This document shows positions 1 to 9,904 of a DNA stretch of 64,000 nucleotides, piece by piece; position 1 is the first letter of the stretch; every line of letters begins with the position of its first letter. The notes beneath the pieces were generated by a model. The model was given only the letters and a program-made list of their open reading frames with translations, was not told the DNA's origin and did not search any database. A program made the translations under genes and the position numbers. Source of the stretch: Glycomyces tenuis DSM 44171 (GTDB taxonomy: Bacteria > Actinomycetota > Actinomycetes > Mycobacteriales > Micromonosporaceae); assembly GCF_000427885.1 (NCBI RefSeq), contig NZ_ATYW01000016.1, forward strand, positions 135 to 64,134, given 5' to 3'.

Positions 1-96
1 CTCGAGACCTTCGCGTTCTTCGCCGACCGCGCGGACGGTGAGGCCGGGAACGTCCTGGCCCACCAGGCCAGGCAGGTGATCGAACAGCTCAGATGA
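1..96 (+). CDS. C-terminal end of an unidentified protein (partial)
   Basis: An open frame enters from the left edge and stops at TGA 94-96, giving 31 residues that end in an amphipathic helix (…VLAHQARQVIEQLR). A strong intrinsic terminator follows 9 nt after the stop, which supports it as a real gene end. There is too little sequence to name a family. Confidence 0.6.
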   Translation, partial: LETFAFFADRADGEAGNVLAHQARQVIEQLR

Positions 97-104
97 CTCG
101 ACGG

Positions 105-140
105 CGAAAGCGGGGCTCCCGGCCGGGAACCCCGCTTTCG
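105..140 (+). terminator. Intrinsic terminator after the left-edge gene
   Basis: Perfect 11-bp arms CGAAAGCGGGG (105-115) and CCCCGCTTTCG (130-140) enclose a 14-nt loop that can itself pair CCC with GGG. It lies directly downstream of the plus-strand stop codon and also faces the end of the minus-strand operon at 214, so it may act in both directions. Confidence 0.8.
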
Positions 141-213
141 TCTTTCGGCGGTGGTGACAAGGGGAGCCCTTCGGTCGAGACGGCCGGAGCGCTTCCCTTG
201 CGGGTGGGCGCGG

Positions 214-678
214 TCAGGCGGCGACCGTGTCCAGGACGCGCACCTCGCAGCCGAGGCGTTCACCGACGTCGCGGACCGTGTCGGCGAAGGCTCGGCGGCT
301 TTGGTCCTCGAAACCGATGAAGAACCGGTTGGCCAAGGGCACGGCCCAGCGGCTCGCGGCCGAGGCCACGTTGTAGATCCGGTGCGTCAGGCGCGTGCGC
401 GGCCCTTCCCGGTCCAGTGTGTACTCGCCTCGGTACCACCAGCCGCCCTGTGTCGCGATGGTGCGGCGGGCCCGGTCGACCTCGACGGTCAGCCGGTAGT
501 GGTCCTGGGCGACCGTGAAGCGCTCGGGGCCGCCGGTGACCGCGCCGGACGATTCGCCCAGCAGCCACACCCGGCCCGGTCCGGGCGGTCCGGCCTCGAC
601 GTCCAGGATCGCGTCCTCGGCGCGCTCCAGCGGGATCTCCAGGATCGCCGCGAACCGCGCCATCGGGGCCCGTCTCAT
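214..678 (-). CDS. SRPBCC-like small protein (putative)
   Basis: A 154-residue soluble protein. The alternating strand pattern in the middle (RFTVAQDHYRLTVEVD…GGWWYRGEYTLDREGPRTRLTHRIYNV) and the long C-terminal helix resemble SRPBCC/START-type ligand-binding domains; no catalytic motif is visible. I chose the ATG at 678 because it overlaps the stop of the upstream gene as ATGA, which implies translational coupling; a second Met 5 codons later is possible. It is the last gene of a PadR-led group. The family call is a fold-level guess and the ligand is unknown. Confidence 0.6.
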   Translation of the reverse strand: MRRAPMARFAAILEIPLERAEDAILDVEAGPPGPGRVWLLGESSGAVTGGPERFTVAQDHYRLTVEVDRARRTIATQGGWWYRGEYTLDREGPRTRLTHRIYNVASAASRWAVPLANRFFIGFEDQSRRAFADTVRDVGERLGCEVRVLDTVAA

Positions 679-1079
679 CGCGGGGCTCCGGGCGGCGCGG
701 TGCGGCGGGTGTTCTGGAACGAGGCGAAGCGCCACCGCTCGCCGTCGCGGACGGCGGTGAAGGTGACGATGGACTCGCGGTCGGACGGCACCTCGCCGCC
801 GTCGTCGAGCGAGGTCCCGCCGGCGGCCACGATCAGCGCGACGTCGGGGGTCAGCATCCTGATCGTGCGCTCGCCGTCCATGCCCATCCGCGAGCCCTTG
901 AGCGGCCCTTCGAACAGCATGCGGTGGGATTCCTCGATCGCCCGCCTGCCCTGCATGCGGGCGCCGAAGAAGGTGATGTAGTCGGCGTCGGGGGTGAACG
1001 CCGCGGCGTAGGCGGCGGCGTCGCCCCGGTTCCAGGCCTCGGCGAGTTCGCCGAGGGCCCGGTCGATCTGTTCGTTCAT
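675..1079 (-). CDS. SnoaL-like / SgcJ-EcaC family protein
   Basis: A 134-residue NTF2-fold protein. Typical family features are the N-terminal helix with LAEAWNRGDAAAYAAAFTPDADYITFFG and the closing strands (SIVTFTAVRDGERWRFASFQNTR) of the SgcJ/EcaC (DUF4440-like) group. These proteins form cone-shaped ligand pockets and range from isomerases to unknown functions; the substrate cannot be told here. The ATG at 1079 has a good ribosome site (GAGGAGA) just upstream. Its stop overlaps the next gene's start, so both are probably co-translated under the PadR gene upstream. Confidence 0.8.
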   Translation of the reverse strand: MNEQIDRALGELAEAWNRGDAAAYAAAFTPDADYITFFGARMQGRRAIEESHRMLFEGPLKGSRMGMDGERTIRMLTPDVALIVAAGGTSLDDGGEVPSDRESIVTFTAVRDGERWRFASFQNTRRTAPPGAPR

Positions 1080-1225
1080 GTCGCGTCTCCTCATGGTGTG
1101 CGTGGGCACCCGACGCGGCGGCTGGGCTATGGTCGCGATTGAGCGAATCGCGGATGCCGGTGCCGCCTCGCGGTGCCGATTCGGATCGTGGGTCGGTGCG
1201 GGTGTGCCAGCACCCGCGCCGGCCG

Positions 1226-1810
1226 TCATTCGTTCAGCGGCGGCACCTCCCAGACGATTCGTCCTTCTCGCAGGTCGTCGGCCAGGCGCTCGGCCCATTC
1301 GAGCTCGGCGGCCTCGCGGGACCGCTCGTATTCGAGTTCGAGCAGCACGATCCGCGGCAGCCCGGCGTCGGCGAGGTCGGCGAGCGAGCGGTCGGCGGCC
1401 TCGACGCGTTCGCGCAGCGCCGCGGACCGGGCCCGCAGGGCTCCTTCGGCCTGTTCGGGCGGTAGGCCGCCCATGAGCGAGACCGCGGCCACGAACGGCG
1501 TGGTGTCGCGGCCGACGGCGGTCAGCAGGTGCCGCAGCCGCTCGGCCAGCTCGGCCCGGCCCCGCTCGGTGATGGCGTAGACGGTGCGTTCGGGGCGGCG
1601 GCCTTCGCGGGTGGTCTCGACGGGTGCCACGAGCTCGTCGGCGCAGAGCCGGTCGATCGCGTGGTAGAGGCTGCGCGGCAGCCCGGTCACGTAGTCCTTG
1701 TGCGTGTCGATGATGAATCGGTGCAGGTCGTAGGCGTGTCGCGGCCCTTGCGTGAGGATGGCCAGGGCGGTCAGGCCCACCAGGTCCGGCCCCGCTCGGC
1801 GTCCCGCCAC
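1226..1810 (-). CDS. PadR-family transcriptional regulator
   Basis: A 194-residue repressor-type protein. Residues about 10-90 are the PadR winged helix (AILTQGPRHAYDLHRFI…GLPRSLYHAIDRLCADELV, then the wing EGRRPERTVYAITERGRAEL). Residues about 125-180 form the long dimerisation helices of the PadR/Vir family. The GTG start at 1810 is preceded by GGAG at 6-nt spacing. A perfect palindrome lies 31 nt upstream (1841-1857), as expected for autoregulation. The two small genes downstream are likely targets. PadR proteins often sense phenolics or drugs; the inducer here is unknown. Confidence 0.9.
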   Translation of the reverse strand: MAGRRAGPDLVGLTALAILTQGPRHAYDLHRFIIDTHKDYVTGLPRSLYHAIDRLCADELVAPVETTREGRRPERTVYAITERGRAELAERLRHLLTAVGRDTTPFVAAVSLMGGLPPEQAEGALRARSAALRERVEAADRSLADLADAGLPRIVLLELEYERSREAAELEWAERLADDLREGRIVWEVPPLNE

Positions 1811-1840
1811 GGCTCGCTCCGTTCATAGTGCATAAATCCT

Positions 1841-1857
1841 TATTGCATTATGCAATA
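1841..1857. promoter_or_regulatory. Probable PadR operator
   Basis: TATTGCATTATGCAATA is a perfect palindrome of two 8-bp arms around one central base. It stands out as AT-rich in a GC-rich region, immediately upstream of the padR gene. A further ATGCA-type half-site (TAGTGCATAAAT) lies between it and the start codon. Confidence 0.65.
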
Positions 1858-1955
1858 TAACAGTGATGCCCGGCGCCGTCAAGCCGAACGGGCGGAGCCC
1901 CCGTCCGACGCCCGCCTCTCGCGGGGACGACCGGGGGCTCCACTGGAGACGGCGA

Positions 1956-1983
1956 GGGCCGGGAGGACCGCCCCTCCCGGCCC
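1956..1983 (-). terminator. Terminator of the trypsin gene
   Basis: GGGCCGGGAGG (1956-1966) and CCTCCCGGCCC (1973-1983) are perfect 11-bp arms around a 6-nt loop, located 10 nt beyond the stop codon of the minus-strand protease gene. Confidence 0.75.
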
Positions 1984-1993
1984 GGCGCGAGCG

Positions 1994-2833
1994 CTACTCC
2001 TCGGCCTCCCAGTCCGCGATGACCTCGGCGATCGGGTCGTTGAAGTCGTCGACCTGGGCGTAGACGCCCGGGCTGCCGGGCTCGGCGCAGCCGTCACCCC
2101 AGCTGACGATGCCCACCAGGACCTGGCCGCCGTCCTCGGCGGGGGCCATGAGCGGACCGCCCGAGTCGCCCTGGCAGGAGTCGACGCCGCCGTCCTCGAG
2201 GTCGCCCGCGCACAGCATGGTCTCGTCGTCGAACTCCTCCTGGTAGGCCTCGGCGCAGTCCTCATCGCCGACGAAGGGCAGCTCGACCCATTCGGCGACG
2301 GTCGGGTAGCCGCCGCCGGTCTCGCCCCATCCGGCGACCTCGAGGGTCTCGAACTCGGCGGGGTCCTGGCTCATCGCGATCGGCTCGACGTCGACCGGCT
2401 CGGCGAGCCGGAGCAGCGCCCAGTCGTTGGCGAAGGCGACCGGGTCGTTGAAGTCCTCGGCGGCGTGCAGGTCCGCCACCGCGGTCTCGACGAGCGCGTC
2501 GGATTCGAGGTCGACCGAGCCGGAGAAGACCACGAGGCCCTCGGCCGTGGCGCCCTCGACGCAGTGCGCGGCGGTGAGGACGACGGTCTCGGTGACCACC
2601 GAGCCGCCGCAGAACTGCCGCTCGAACGGGGTGCCCTCGCCGGTGGCGCCGAGCCCCACGAGCCAGGGGTACTCCCCCTCTTCGGCGGGCTGGCCGCCGA
2701 CGACCTGGGGCTCGAAGCCGCCGTCGGCCCTCGCCTCCTCGGCGTTGGCGGCGATGCCGGTCCAGGCGAGCGCCACGGCGCCGAGGCCCGCGGCGACGCC
2801 CGCGCCGAGGCGGAGCAGTCGTTTCCGCTTCAT
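1994..2833 (-). CDS. Secreted trypsin-like serine protease (S1 family)
   Basis: A 279-residue S1A protease. A Lys/Arg-rich start and a hydrophobic stretch (residues 10-30) form the secretion signal; a short propeptide precedes the mature terminus VVGG at 44. The catalytic triad is complete: His90 (TAAHC), Asp137 (NDWALLRL) and Ser224 (GDSGGP). Asp218 at the pocket base (DSCQGDSGG) predicts cleavage after Lys or Arg. Six Cys fit three disulfides. Start choice: ATG 2833 opens MKRKRLL; an in-frame GTG at 2839 has better spacing to AGGA, so the product may carry two more residues. The gene is monocistronic with its own terminator. It resembles streptomycete trypsins. Confidence 0.93.
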   Translation of the reverse strand: MKRKRLLRLGAGVAAGLGAVALAWTGIAANAEEARADGGFEPQVVGGQPAEEGEYPWLVGLGATGEGTPFERQFCGGSVVTETVVLTAAHCVEGATAEGLVVFSGSVDLESDALVETAVADLHAAEDFNDPVAFANDWALLRLAEPVDVEPIAMSQDPAEFETLEVAGWGETGGGYPTVAEWVELPFVGDEDCAEAYQEEFDDETMLCAGDLEDGGVDSCQGDSGGPLMAPAEDGGQVLVGIVSWGDGCAEPGSPGVYAQVDDFNDPIAEVIADWEAEE

Positions 2834-3007
2834 GTCCACTGTGATCCTTTCGGGGTGGATGCGAAGGTTAGACCGTTTGGCCTTCCTGATCCCGAAAGTA
2901 CCCACATCGTGCCAGGACCCCTCCCGGCCGCGTGTGGTCGATGCGGACCGTTTCGGCCGTCGCCACGCTCAGGAGACGACCGGCCGCTCCTCCGGTTCCG
3001 CGCCCGG

Positions 3008-4582
<1,575 letters not shown>

Positions 4583-5956
4583 TCACGCGTCTGTCCGCCG
4601 CTTCCTGAGGATTCGGACGCTGCGGGGCGCGGTGAGCGCGACCAGGCCCGCGCCGACGAGCGCGGCGATGATGGAGCCGACCAGGACGCCGATCTTGGCC
4701 TCGTCGGTGAGCTGGCCGCCGCCGGGGAAGGCCAGTTCGGTGATGAACAGGGCTACGGTGAAGCCGATCCCGGCGACGGCGGCGATGCCGATCATGAGCG
4801 GCCAGGTGGTGCCCGCGGGCAGGCGGCCGATGCCGAGTCTGACCACGATCCAGGTGATGAGGGTGATGCCGAGGATCTTGCCGACGACGAGACCCAGGAC
4901 GATGCCGATGGTCACCGCGGAGGTCGCCGCGGCGGCGAGGAGGTCGCCGCTGAGGACGACGCCGGCGTTGGCGAGGGCGAACAGCGGCAGCACCACGAAC
5001 GAGGAGAAGGGGTGGTGGCGTTCCTGGAGCCGGTCGGTCGGGGGCACGGCGTCGCGGGTGAGCTTGACGAGCCGTTCGGTCTCCTCGGCGGTGAGGCCGT
5101 CCTTGGCCATCTCCTGGGCCTCGGCATGGGCGATGGCGGGGTCGAGCAGGGGCTTGGCCGAGATGATCAGGCCCATCATGACGCCCGCGATGGTGGCGTG
5201 GACGCCGGATTCGAGCATGGCGACCCACAGGGCGACGCCGACGATCAGGTAGACCGGCCCGGACCAGACGTTGAGCAGCCGCAGCACGATCGCGAAGACG
5301 AGGATGCCTCCGGCCGCGGCGAGCCAGGCCGTGGAGAGGTCCTCGGTGTAGAAGAGGGCGATGACGGTGATCGCGCCGAGGTCGTCGACGATGGCGAGCG
5401 TGAGCAGGAAGACCCGCGCCGGGGAGGGGATGCGGGAGCCGAACAGGGCCAGCACGCCCACGGCGAAGGCGATGTCGGTGGCCATGGGGATGCCCCAGCC
5501 GCCGGCGCCTTCGCCGCCGGCGTTGAGGCCGACGTAGATCAGCGCGGGGACGGCCATGCCGCCGATCGCGCCCGCGATGGGGGCGACGGCGTTGCGGACG
5601 CTGCGCAGCTCGCCGGAGACGATCTCGCTCTTGATCTCCATGCCGACGACGAAGAAGAAGATCGCCATCAGGCCGTCGTTGACCCAGTCCCTCGCCGAGT
5701 GGTGGATGGCGAAGTCCCCGAGCTGAAGCGTGATGTCCATGCCCCACAGGGCCTCGTACGAGTCCGCCCACGGCGAGTTCGCCCACACCATGGCGACGGC
5801 GGCGCAGACGAGGAGGACGATGCCGGCCGCGGGCTCGATCTTGAGGAACTCGGCGGCGGGGCGGCCCACGTAGCGGGCCAGGGGCCTGCGCGAGTACAGG
5901 AAGGCGGGCCGGTCGCGCCAGATCGAGGACTTCCAGGGCTCTTTGGTGGTCGGCAC
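4583..5956 (-). CDS. nhaA: Na+/H+ antiporter NhaA
   Basis: A 457-residue polytopic membrane protein that exports Na+ in exchange for H+. The ion-binding pair Asp191-Asp192 sits in LAIVDDLGA and the other key acidic residue, Asp161, in ATDIAFA. The FFFVVGMEIKSEI block and about 11-12 hydrophobic segments match the family. A polar loop of about 45 residues (AEAQEMAKDGLTAEETERL…) lies between membrane segments around 285-330, as in other actinobacterial members. It stands alone on the minus strand. The ATG at 5956 is the first Met of the conserved N-terminal tail. Confidence 0.93.
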   Translation of the reverse strand: MPTTKEPWKSSIWRDRPAFLYSRRPLARYVGRPAAEFLKIEPAAGIVLLVCAAVAMVWANSPWADSYEALWGMDITLQLGDFAIHHSARDWVNDGLMAIFFFVVGMEIKSEIVSGELRSVRNAVAPIAGAIGGMAVPALIYVGLNAGGEGAGGWGIPMATDIAFAVGVLALFGSRIPSPARVFLLTLAIVDDLGAITVIALFYTEDLSTAWLAAAGGILVFAIVLRLLNVWSGPVYLIVGVALWVAMLESGVHATIAGVMMGLIISAKPLLDPAIAHAEAQEMAKDGLTAEETERLVKLTRDAVPPTDRLQERHHPFSSFVVLPLFALANAGVVLSGDLLAAAATSAVTIGIVLGLVVGKILGITLITWIVVRLGIGRLPAGTTWPLMIGIAAVAGIGFTVALFITELAFPGGGQLTDEAKIGVLVGSIIAALVGAGLVALTAPRSVRILRKRRTDA

Positions 5957-6285
5957 GGGTCAGGGCTCCGATCGGGTCGCTGGGACTGCTCTCGCCGACC
6001 AGACTTCCCGGCACACCGCGGACCACTGTACTGCATCGGCGGACGCGGCGCTTTCGGCTGACAGGCGGCGGCGGTCGGCGCGACCGCTTCACTCCCGGGC
6101 CGTCCTCCGCAGCCGCGGGAGGCCGCGGCGCGGGCGGTCGCTCGGTCGAGGCCGACGGCGGTGCGGACGGGCAGGGGGCGCGGGCCTTAGGGTACGCGTG
6201 CGGCACTGCCGTTGTCCAGGCGCGACTGCAACGGCCTGTCCTGCGGGTTTGCCTTGGAGTGCGCTCCAGGACCTAGCTTCGAGGC
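5957..6285. other. Intergenic region between divergent nhaA and the SDR gene
   Basis: 329 bp without a convincing gene. The right end (6249-6285) holds the SDR promoter listed separately. The rest is GC-rich; I see no clear nhaA promoter, operator or sodium-responsive site in it. Confidence 0.5.
6249..6279 (+). promoter_or_regulatory. MerR-type promoter/operator of the SDR gene
   Basis: -35 TTGCCT (6249-6254) and -10 TAGCTT (6274-6279) are separated by 19 bp, the over-long spacing of MerR-family promoters. The spacer is filled by a dyad, TTGGAGTGCGCTCCAGG, with perfect arms TGGAG (6255-6259) and CTCCA (6264-6268). The predicted +1 is the A of the ATG at 6286, so the message is probably leaderless. 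No merR-type gene is in the window. Confidence 0.7.
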
Positions 6286-7236
6286 ATGACCACACCGCAA
6301 CGCAGGATCGATTCCGGATTCGGACACGACACCACTGCCGCCGAAGTCCTCGACGGCGTCGACCTCACCGGGAAGTTCGCCGTCGTCACCGGCGGCTACT
6401 CCGGCATCGGACTGGAGACCGCCAAGGCCCTCGCGGCGGCGGGCGCGGACGTCCTGGTCCCCGCCCGCAGGCCGGAGGCCGCCGAAGCCGCGCTCGGCGG
6501 CGTCAAAGGCGTCGAAGTCGACGAACTCGACCTCACCGATCAGCGCGGCGTGCGCGCCTTCGCGGACCGGTGCCTCGATGCGGGCAGGCACATCGACGTC
6601 CTCATGAACAACGCCGGCGTCATGGCCTGCCCCGAGACCCGGGTGGGCCCCGGGTGGGAACTCCAGTTCGCCACCAACCACCTGGGGCACTACGCCCTGA
6701 CCAACCGGCTGTGGCCGCTGCTGTCCGGCGGCGCCCGGGTGGTCACCGTGTCCTCGGGCGGCCACCGGGGCTCGCCGATCCGCTGGGACGACGTGCACTT
6801 CGAGAACGGCTACGACCGCTGGAAGGCCTACAGCCAGTCCAAGACCGCCAACGTCCTCTTCACCGTCCGGCTCGACCGGCTCGGCCGGGCCGCGGACGTG
6901 CGGGCCTTCACGCTGGACCCCGGTGCCATCCTCACCCCGCTCCAACGCCACCTGACCAAGGAGGAGCAGCAGGAGATCGGCTGGATCGACGAGGACGGCA
7001 ACGCGGTCCACGACTGGTTCAAGTCCCCCGCGCAGGGGGCGGCCACCCAGACCTGGGCCGCCACGTCACCGCGGCTCGACGGCATGGGCGGGGTCTACCT
7101 CCAGGACTGCGACATCGCCGAGGTCGTCGACCACGCCGACGCCGCCGGTGTCCGCCCGTACGCCATCGACCCTTCGGAGGCCGAACGCCTCTGGGCCTAC
7201 TCGGCCGAGCTCACCGGCGTCGACGCCTTCACCTAG
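6286..7236 (+). CDS. Short-chain dehydrogenase/reductase
   Basis: A 316-residue classical SDR of the retinol-dehydrogenase-like type. The NAD(P) motif TGGYSGIG is at 35-42, NNAG at 108-111, and the active site has Asn131, Ser156/157, Tyr182 and Lys186 (YSQSK). Basic residues after the second strand (ARRPEAAE) favour NADP(H). The substrate is unknown. The A of the ATG coincides with the predicted transcription start and there is almost no room for a Shine-Dalgarno sequence, so leaderless translation is likely. The gene is monocistronic and followed by a convergent gene. Confidence 0.9.
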   Translation: MTTPQRRIDSGFGHDTTAAEVLDGVDLTGKFAVVTGGYSGIGLETAKALAAAGADVLVPARRPEAAEAALGGVKGVEVDELDLTDQRGVRAFADRCLDAGRHIDVLMNNAGVMACPETRVGPGWELQFATNHLGHYALTNRLWPLLSGGARVVTVSSGGHRGSPIRWDDVHFENGYDRWKAYSQSKTANVLFTVRLDRLGRAADVRAFTLDPGAILTPLQRHLTKEEQQEIGWIDEDGNAVHDWFKSPAQGAATQTWAATSPRLDGMGGVYLQDCDIAEVVDHADAAGVRPYAIDPSEAERLWAYSAELTGVDAFT

Positions 7237-7302
7237 GGGGAAGACCGCTGTTGCAACCGCGGTGCCGCACGTGGAGCCGTCCGCGGCCGGGGTCGTGGGC
7301 GT

Positions 7303-8850
7303 TCAGCAGGTGTCGCTTCCGATGTAGACGTAGTCGATGACGATCTGGGCGTGCCGCGGGTGCCGCGAGCCGCCCGCCGGGCTCTGCGCGGTGACCTCGC
7401 AGCGGTCGTACCCAGGCGCGCCGCTGCCCGAGCGCTCGCCTTCGGCCACCACGTTCGTGAATCCGGCCTCGGCGAGGAGGCGTTCGGCCTCGGCGAGCGG
7501 CTCGCCCACGATGTCCGGCACCGCGGCCTCGGCCGCTTGGGGAGCCAAGGACTCTTGCGTGGTCGGGGCCGCGGCCGTCGCCGTGGCCGTGGTCGTGGTC
7601 GTGGTCGCCGGTGACGGCGAAGCGGTCTGGCCGCCGGTGCTCTCCTCGGTGACCGGCGGCTCGGGCGAGGTGGGCTCGCCGGCCGACTCCTCTTCGGCGC
7701 CGTCGGAAGCCGTCTCGCCGGATTCCGCCCCACCGGCCATATCGGGCGCGGACGGCGCCAGGCTGTCGGTGTCGAATGCTCGAGGGTCCGAATCCCCGCG
7801 GTCGAGCAGGGCCACACCGACGATGGCGACGAACGCGAGCACGACGACCGCCATCGCCACGAGCACGTCGGGGCTCGTGCGCAAGCGGGTGAGCCGCCCG
7901 GCGGCGGCCGGTTCCTCCACCGCTTCGGCCTTGCCGATCCGCGCGAGCCCGGCGAGCGCGACGCCCTCGGCGATCACCAGGTCCGGCAGCTCGGGCCGCA
8001 CTGGTTCGACGCCGAGATGGTGGCCGACGACAGAGGTGATGAGCGGCGTCCGGCTCGCCCCGCCGAGCAGCAGCAGGGCCGCGATCTGGTCGGTCTCGAC
8101 CCCGGCCTCCCGCAAGGCGTCCTCGATCAGGCTCACGATCCGCAGGACCGCCGGGGTGAGGCACTGGTCCGCGTCCTCGCGGCTCAGGCGAAGCACACGC
8201 TCGAGACCGGGCGGGTCGACGGTCGTGGCCGGCTGCTCGGAGAGGCGCTCACGGGCCCGCCGCACCTCCTCGAGCACCTCCGCGCGCAGCGCGGTCTCGC
8301 CGGGGTTCTGGACCCGCGCCCAGTACTCGGCGCCGGACTGGCGGAAGCGGTCGGCGAGATGGTCGAGCAGCAGCTGGTCGAACGCCCGCCCGCCGATGTC
8401 GTCGGCGCTCTTCGCGGCCTCGACCTTGTACCGCTCGCCCTCGCGGCGGACGACGGCCACATGGCACGAGGCCGCGCCGAGGTTGCAGACGACGAGCGGC
8501 GCACCGGGATCGGATCGGCGGTCTTGGACTTCGGCGAACTGCCGGGCGGCGGCCTCGGGCTCGAGCACCAGGAACGACGCGTCGAATCCGGCGTTCGCGG
8601 CCGCCTCGGCGTGGGCCCGGCGCCGGGTCGAGTTCCAGGTGGCGGGGACGGCGAGACCCACGAGCACCGGGCCGTCGGCACCGTCGGGCTCGGCGGTCCG
8701 GGCCTCGGGGTCGTCGGCGCCGGCGCGACTGGTCGCGCTTTGCCGCACGTCACGGACTTCCGGCCGGTCGTCGCCGCGACGCGTCGACACCGTCGTGGTC
8801 CACGACCCCAGATCGACCCCCACGGCGACTGGTCGGGGAGAGGGATGCAT
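7303..8850 (-). CDS. Membrane protein: Hsp70-like domain, TM helix, PASTA domain
   Basis: 515 residues. Residues 8-305 follow the actin/Hsp70 ATPase fold: phosphate-1 loop VGVDLGSWTTT (10-20), phosphate-2 loop CNLGAASCHVAVV (122-134) and the adenosine motif LLLLGGASRTPLI (259-271). The usual Hsp70 substrate-binding domain is absent. A single TM helix spans about 328-349, then a Ser/Thr/Pro/Glu-rich outer linker (350-440), then one PASTA-type domain (about 444-508, starting VPDIVGEPLAEAERLLAEAGF). PASTA domains bind peptidoglycan or muropeptides in PknB-type kinases, so this may link wall sensing to an internal ATPase; that role is inferred. Two Cys (484 and 515) could pair outside the cell. 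Confidence 0.85.
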   Translation of the reverse strand: MHPSPRPVAVGVDLGSWTTTVSTRRGDDRPEVRDVRQSATSRAGADDPEARTAEPDGADGPVLVGLAVPATWNSTRRRAHAEAAANAGFDASFLVLEPEAAARQFAEVQDRRSDPGAPLVVCNLGAASCHVAVVRREGERYKVEAAKSADDIGGRAFDQLLLDHLADRFRQSGAEYWARVQNPGETALRAEVLEEVRRARERLSEQPATTVDPPGLERVLRLSREDADQCLTPAVLRIVSLIEDALREAGVETDQIAALLLLGGASRTPLITSVVGHHLGVEPVRPELPDLVIAEGVALAGLARIGKAEAVEEPAAAGRLTRLRTSPDVLVAMAVVVLAFVAIVGVALLDRGDSDPRAFDTDSLAPSAPDMAGGAESGETASDGAEEESAGEPTSPEPPVTEESTGGQTASPSPATTTTTTATATAAAPTTQESLAPQAAEAAVPDIVGEPLAEAERLLAEAGFTNVVAEGERSGSGAPGYDRCEVTAQSPAGGSRHPRHAQIVIDYVYIGSDTC

Positions 8851-9010
8851 GACCGCGAGTCTATTGCCTGAAAACGACGGGAATCAACGGGTCTTGCGCG
8901 ATTAGCACGGCTCCTTCCCCACCGACCGATGTGCCGCTCGTCGCTTCCCCGAGGAGTTCGGGCCGTCTCCGTCGCCGGGCCGCCCGCCGCCCGCGGGATA
9001 GGATCGACGG

Positions 9011-9859
9011 GTGCCTTCGGAAGTTCAGTCGTTCGGGAGTTTGCTCCGCACCTGGCGGGAGCGGGCGCATCCCGAGGAGGCGGGCATCGTCTCGGTCGGT
9101 CGCCGCCGGGCGAAGGGCCTTCGTCGTGAAGAGCTCGCCTCCCTCGCGGGAGTCAGCGCCGACTACATCGTGCGGCTCGAACAGGGGCGCTTCCGAAACC
9201 CCTCGGCGCAGGTCGTCACCGCGCTCGCTCGGGCGCTGCGGCTGTCCTCCAGCGAGACCGACCTGCTCCTGCGCTCGGCCGGCCACCTGCCGCCCGCCTT
9301 GAGCACCATCTCCGATCGTGTGCCGACCGCGGCGCGGCGCATGGTCGACCGCATGGCGGACCGTCCCTTGGCGGTCTTCACCGCCGACTGGACGCTCCTG
9401 TACGCGACGCAGCTCCTCTGCGACATGTTCGACATGCCTTCCGCGGCGGAGGCCGTGGGAGAGAACCTGGTCGTGCGGACCTTCGTCGACGAGGTCTCCT
9501 CGAAGATCGCCACGCCCGAGGGCGGCAACGAGGTCTTCGAGCGGGCGCTGGTCGCCGACCTGCGGATCTCGGCGAGCGAGCTCGGCGAGGACCCGGTCTT
9601 CCAGTCGCTCGTGACGACCGTCCGGGCGAAGAGCGCCCGTTTCGCCGAGCTGTGGGACGAAGGCAACGCGGCTCCGCATCTGAGCATGGCCAAGACGGTC
9701 CACAATCCGCTGGTCGGCGACATGACCATCGACTGCGACGTGCTGACGGTGGCGCACTCCAACGTCAGGCTCGTCGTGTGCTCGGCCCCGCCCGGCAGTC
9801 CCGACGCCGACAAGCTCGAGCGGCTGCGGGACCGATCGGCCCGGGCCGCCACCGCGTGA
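9011..9859 (+). CDS. XRE-type regulator with MmyB-like ligand domain
   Basis: 282 residues. The N-terminal helix-turn-helix (about 12-75) has the family block RRRAKGLRREELASLAGVSADYIVRLEQGR. The C-terminal half (about 105-275) is the MmyB-like PAS-type sensor domain, recognisable from RPLAVFTADWTLLYATQL and the closing (V)HNPLVGDMTIDCDVL. Such regulators sit beside oxidoreductase genes and may bind fatty-acid-like ligands. The GTG start at 9011 is the only one that keeps the full N-terminus. It converges with the aldo/keto reductase gene 45 bp away, which is a plausible target. Confidence 0.88.
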   Translation: MPSEVQSFGSLLRTWRERAHPEEAGIVSVGRRRAKGLRREELASLAGVSADYIVRLEQGRFRNPSAQVVTALARALRLSSSETDLLLRSAGHLPPALSTISDRVPTAARRMVDRMADRPLAVFTADWTLLYATQLLCDMFDMPSAAEAVGENLVVRTFVDEVSSKIATPEGGNEVFERALVADLRISASELGEDPVFQSLVTTVRAKSARFAELWDEGNAAPHLSMAKTVHNPLVGDMTIDCDVLTVAHSNVRLVVCSAPPGSPDADKLERLRDRSARAATA

Positions 9860-9904
9860 GCGGACCCGACGGCCGGCGCGACTGCCGGGCGGGCGGCGGA
9901 AGTG

